NCBI GenBank assembly: GCA_002426025.1
Contig: DINP01000124.1
Location: 32,403-38,974, forward strand
Length of the DNA stretch: 6,572 bases
Direction of reading: 5' to 3'
DNA from: Bacteroidales bacterium UBA5537
GTDB taxonomy: Bacteria; Bacteroidota; Bacteroidia; Bacteroidales; Lentimicrobiaceae
The stretch's first letter is position 1. The number at the start of each line of letters is the position of its first letter. The position numbers and the translations under genes were made by a program. Shown here piece after piece: positions 5,445 to 6,572 of this stretch. A model generated the notes under the pieces. It searched no databases. It was not told the DNA's origin and saw nothing but the letters and a program-made list of their open reading frames with translations.

Positions 5445-6572
5445 TTATTTGGCGTATTTGAAATCTTTACCCAAATAGCGTGCTGAAGTGCCAAGAATCT
5501 CTTCGATACGAAGCAGTTGGTTGTACTTGGCTATACGGTCGGTGCGGCTGGCTGATCCGGTTTTAATAAGGCCGGTGTTCAGTGCCACAGAAAGATCGGC
5601 AATGGTTGTATCTTCGGTTTCTCCCGAGCGGTGGCTCATTACAGCGGTATATCCATTGCGGTAAGCCAGGTTAACGGCATCAATGGTTTCGGTAAGGCTA
5701 CCAATCTGGTTAACTTTAACCAGAATCGAATTACCAACACCTTTATCAATACCCATCTGCAGGCGCTTCGAATTGGTTACAAACAAATCGTCGCCAACCA
5801 ACTGAATTTTCTTACCCATCACATCGGTCATCTTCTTCCAGCCATCCCAATCGTCTTCGGCCATACCGTCTTCAATAGAGATAATAGGATATTTATCAAC
5901 CCAGGTTTTCCAGTAGTCAACCATTTGCGAAGGAGTAAGCTTATCCCCTGTAGATTTGTGCAGATGATAAACATTTTCATCCGTAAGGAAATACTCTGAT
6001 GACGCAGGGTCAAGAGCCAGGAAAATATCAACACCGGGTTTGTAACCGGCTTTCTCAATTGCCTGAAGGATAACGGTTACCGCCTCTTCGTTCGATTTAA
6101 GGTTAGGTGCAAAACCACCTTCATCACCAACGTTGGTAGAGTAGCCGGCTTTTTTCAGAACCGATTTCAGGTTGTGGAAAACCTCAGCACCCATGCGCAA
6201 TGCTTCAGAGAAATTGGGAGCGCCAACCGGCATAATCATAAACTCCTGAAAATCTATAGCATTATCGGCATGTGATCCACCATTGATAATATTCATCATG
6301 GGGATTGGTAGGGTGTTGGCATTTACACCGCCAACATAACGGAACAAGAACTGACCCGATTCCTGTGCAGCAGCATTGGCAACAGCCAGCGAAACACCAA
6401 GAATGGCATTAGCGCCGAGGTTTGCTTTATTGGGTGTGCCATCAAGTTCGATCATACGCTGATCAATCTCGTTCTGTTCCGAAACAAGGTAGCCTTTCAA
6501 CTCTTCGGCCAGTACCTTATTCACATTCTGAACGGCTTTCAGCACACTTTTTCCGAGATAGTAATCTTTATC
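5445..6572 (-). CDS. eno: Enolase (phosphopyruvate hydratase), N-terminus cut off by window edge
   Basis: This is the glycolytic enzyme that converts 2-phosphoglycerate to phosphoenolpyruvate; it acts in the cytosol as a Mg-dependent dimer or octamer. The frame is open to the right edge and 375 residues are visible of the usual about 430, so about 55 N-terminal residues lie outside; the visible part starts DKDYYLGKSVLKAV. Conserved landmarks in order: MNIINGGSHADNAIDFQEF (catalytic-loop Glu), NVGDEGGFAPNL (the general acid/base Glu), LALDPASSEYF (first metal Asp), ISIEDGMAEDDW (metal Glu), VGDDLFVTN (metal Asp), LVKVNQIGSLTET (general-base Lys) and the family signature MSHRSGETEDT, then IKTGS. 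Nothing is broken. The end SARYLGKDFKYAK at TAA 5445 is normal. Codons are GC-richer than the adjacent operon. It converges with gene D, with the terminator between them. Confidence 0.98.
   Translation of the reverse strand, partial: DKDYYLGKSVLKAVQNVNKVLAEELKGYLVSEQNEIDQRMIELDGTPNKANLGANAILGVSLAVANAAAQESGQFLFRYVGGVNANTLPIPMMNIINGGSHADNAIDFQEFMIMPVGAPNFSEALRMGAEVFHNLKSVLKKAGYSTNVGDEGGFAPNLKSNEEAVTVILQAIEKAGYKPGVDIFLALDPASSEYFLTDENVYHLHKSTGDKLTPSQMVDYWKTWVDKYPIISIEDGMAEDDWDGWKKMTDVMGKKIQLVGDDLFVTNSKRLQMGIDKGVGNSILVKVNQIGSLTETIDAVNLAYRNGYTAVMSHRSGETEDTTIADLSVALNTGLIKTGSASRTDRIAKYNQLLRIEEILGTSARYLGKDFKYAK

Noticed and set aside
5631..5999. Plus-strand 122-residue frame inside enolase
   Set aside because: It is antisense to a clearly functional enolase and is a shadow frame.

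Overview
The window looks like chromosome of a member of the Bacteroidota, probably a Bacteroidales/Marinilabiliales-type organism. The enolase reads as a typical Bacteroidota protein, Shine-Dalgarno sites are weak or absent at most starts, and intergenic DNA is AT-rich. The genus cannot be fixed from the sequence.

Layout, left to right. (1) Positions 1-731, minus strand: the first 243 codons of an unnamed, mostly helical protein that runs off the left edge. (2) Positions 732-2056: about 1.3 kb with no convincing gene. It holds a 42-bp tandem repeat array (about eight units, 1059-1380), a possible structured RNA (about 1668-1805) and a short SD-led upstream ORF (1987-2067). (3) Positions 2057-5428, plus strand: a tight, very AT-rich four-gene operon. 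(4) Positions 5445-6572, minus strand: enolase without its first 50-60 residues. A hairpin terminator lies between the operon and enolase and belongs mainly to enolase.

The operon is the most interesting part. Gene A (2057) is a 156-aa protein resembling the nucleoside 2-deoxyribosyltransferase (NDT) fold but without the expected catalytic Glu. Gene B (2530) has about 300 residues of unrecognised N-terminal sequence fused to an MTA/SAH-nucleosidase-like (PNP/UDP superfamily) domain whose catalytic Glu/Glu/Asp set is intact. Gene C (4319) is a 128-aa NDT-like protein with the catalytic Glu present. Gene D (4706) is a class I SAM-dependent methyltransferase. Spacings are 2, 10 and 0 nt, so the four are probably co-transcribed and translationally coupled. 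Nucleosidases of this superfamily act as ATP- or nucleotide-destroying effectors in several anti-phage systems (for example Detocs and some CBASS and Avs systems), and NDT/SLOG-like proteins recur in nucleotide-centred conflict systems. I infer that this is a candidate uncharacterised defence or nucleotide-signalling cassette. Gene B would be the effector, A and C would make, modify or sense a nucleotide, and D would be a modifying enzyme.

The operon differs in base composition from its neighbours, and its last gene reads into the enolase terminator. Both suggest that it was acquired and placed against the 3' end of enolase.
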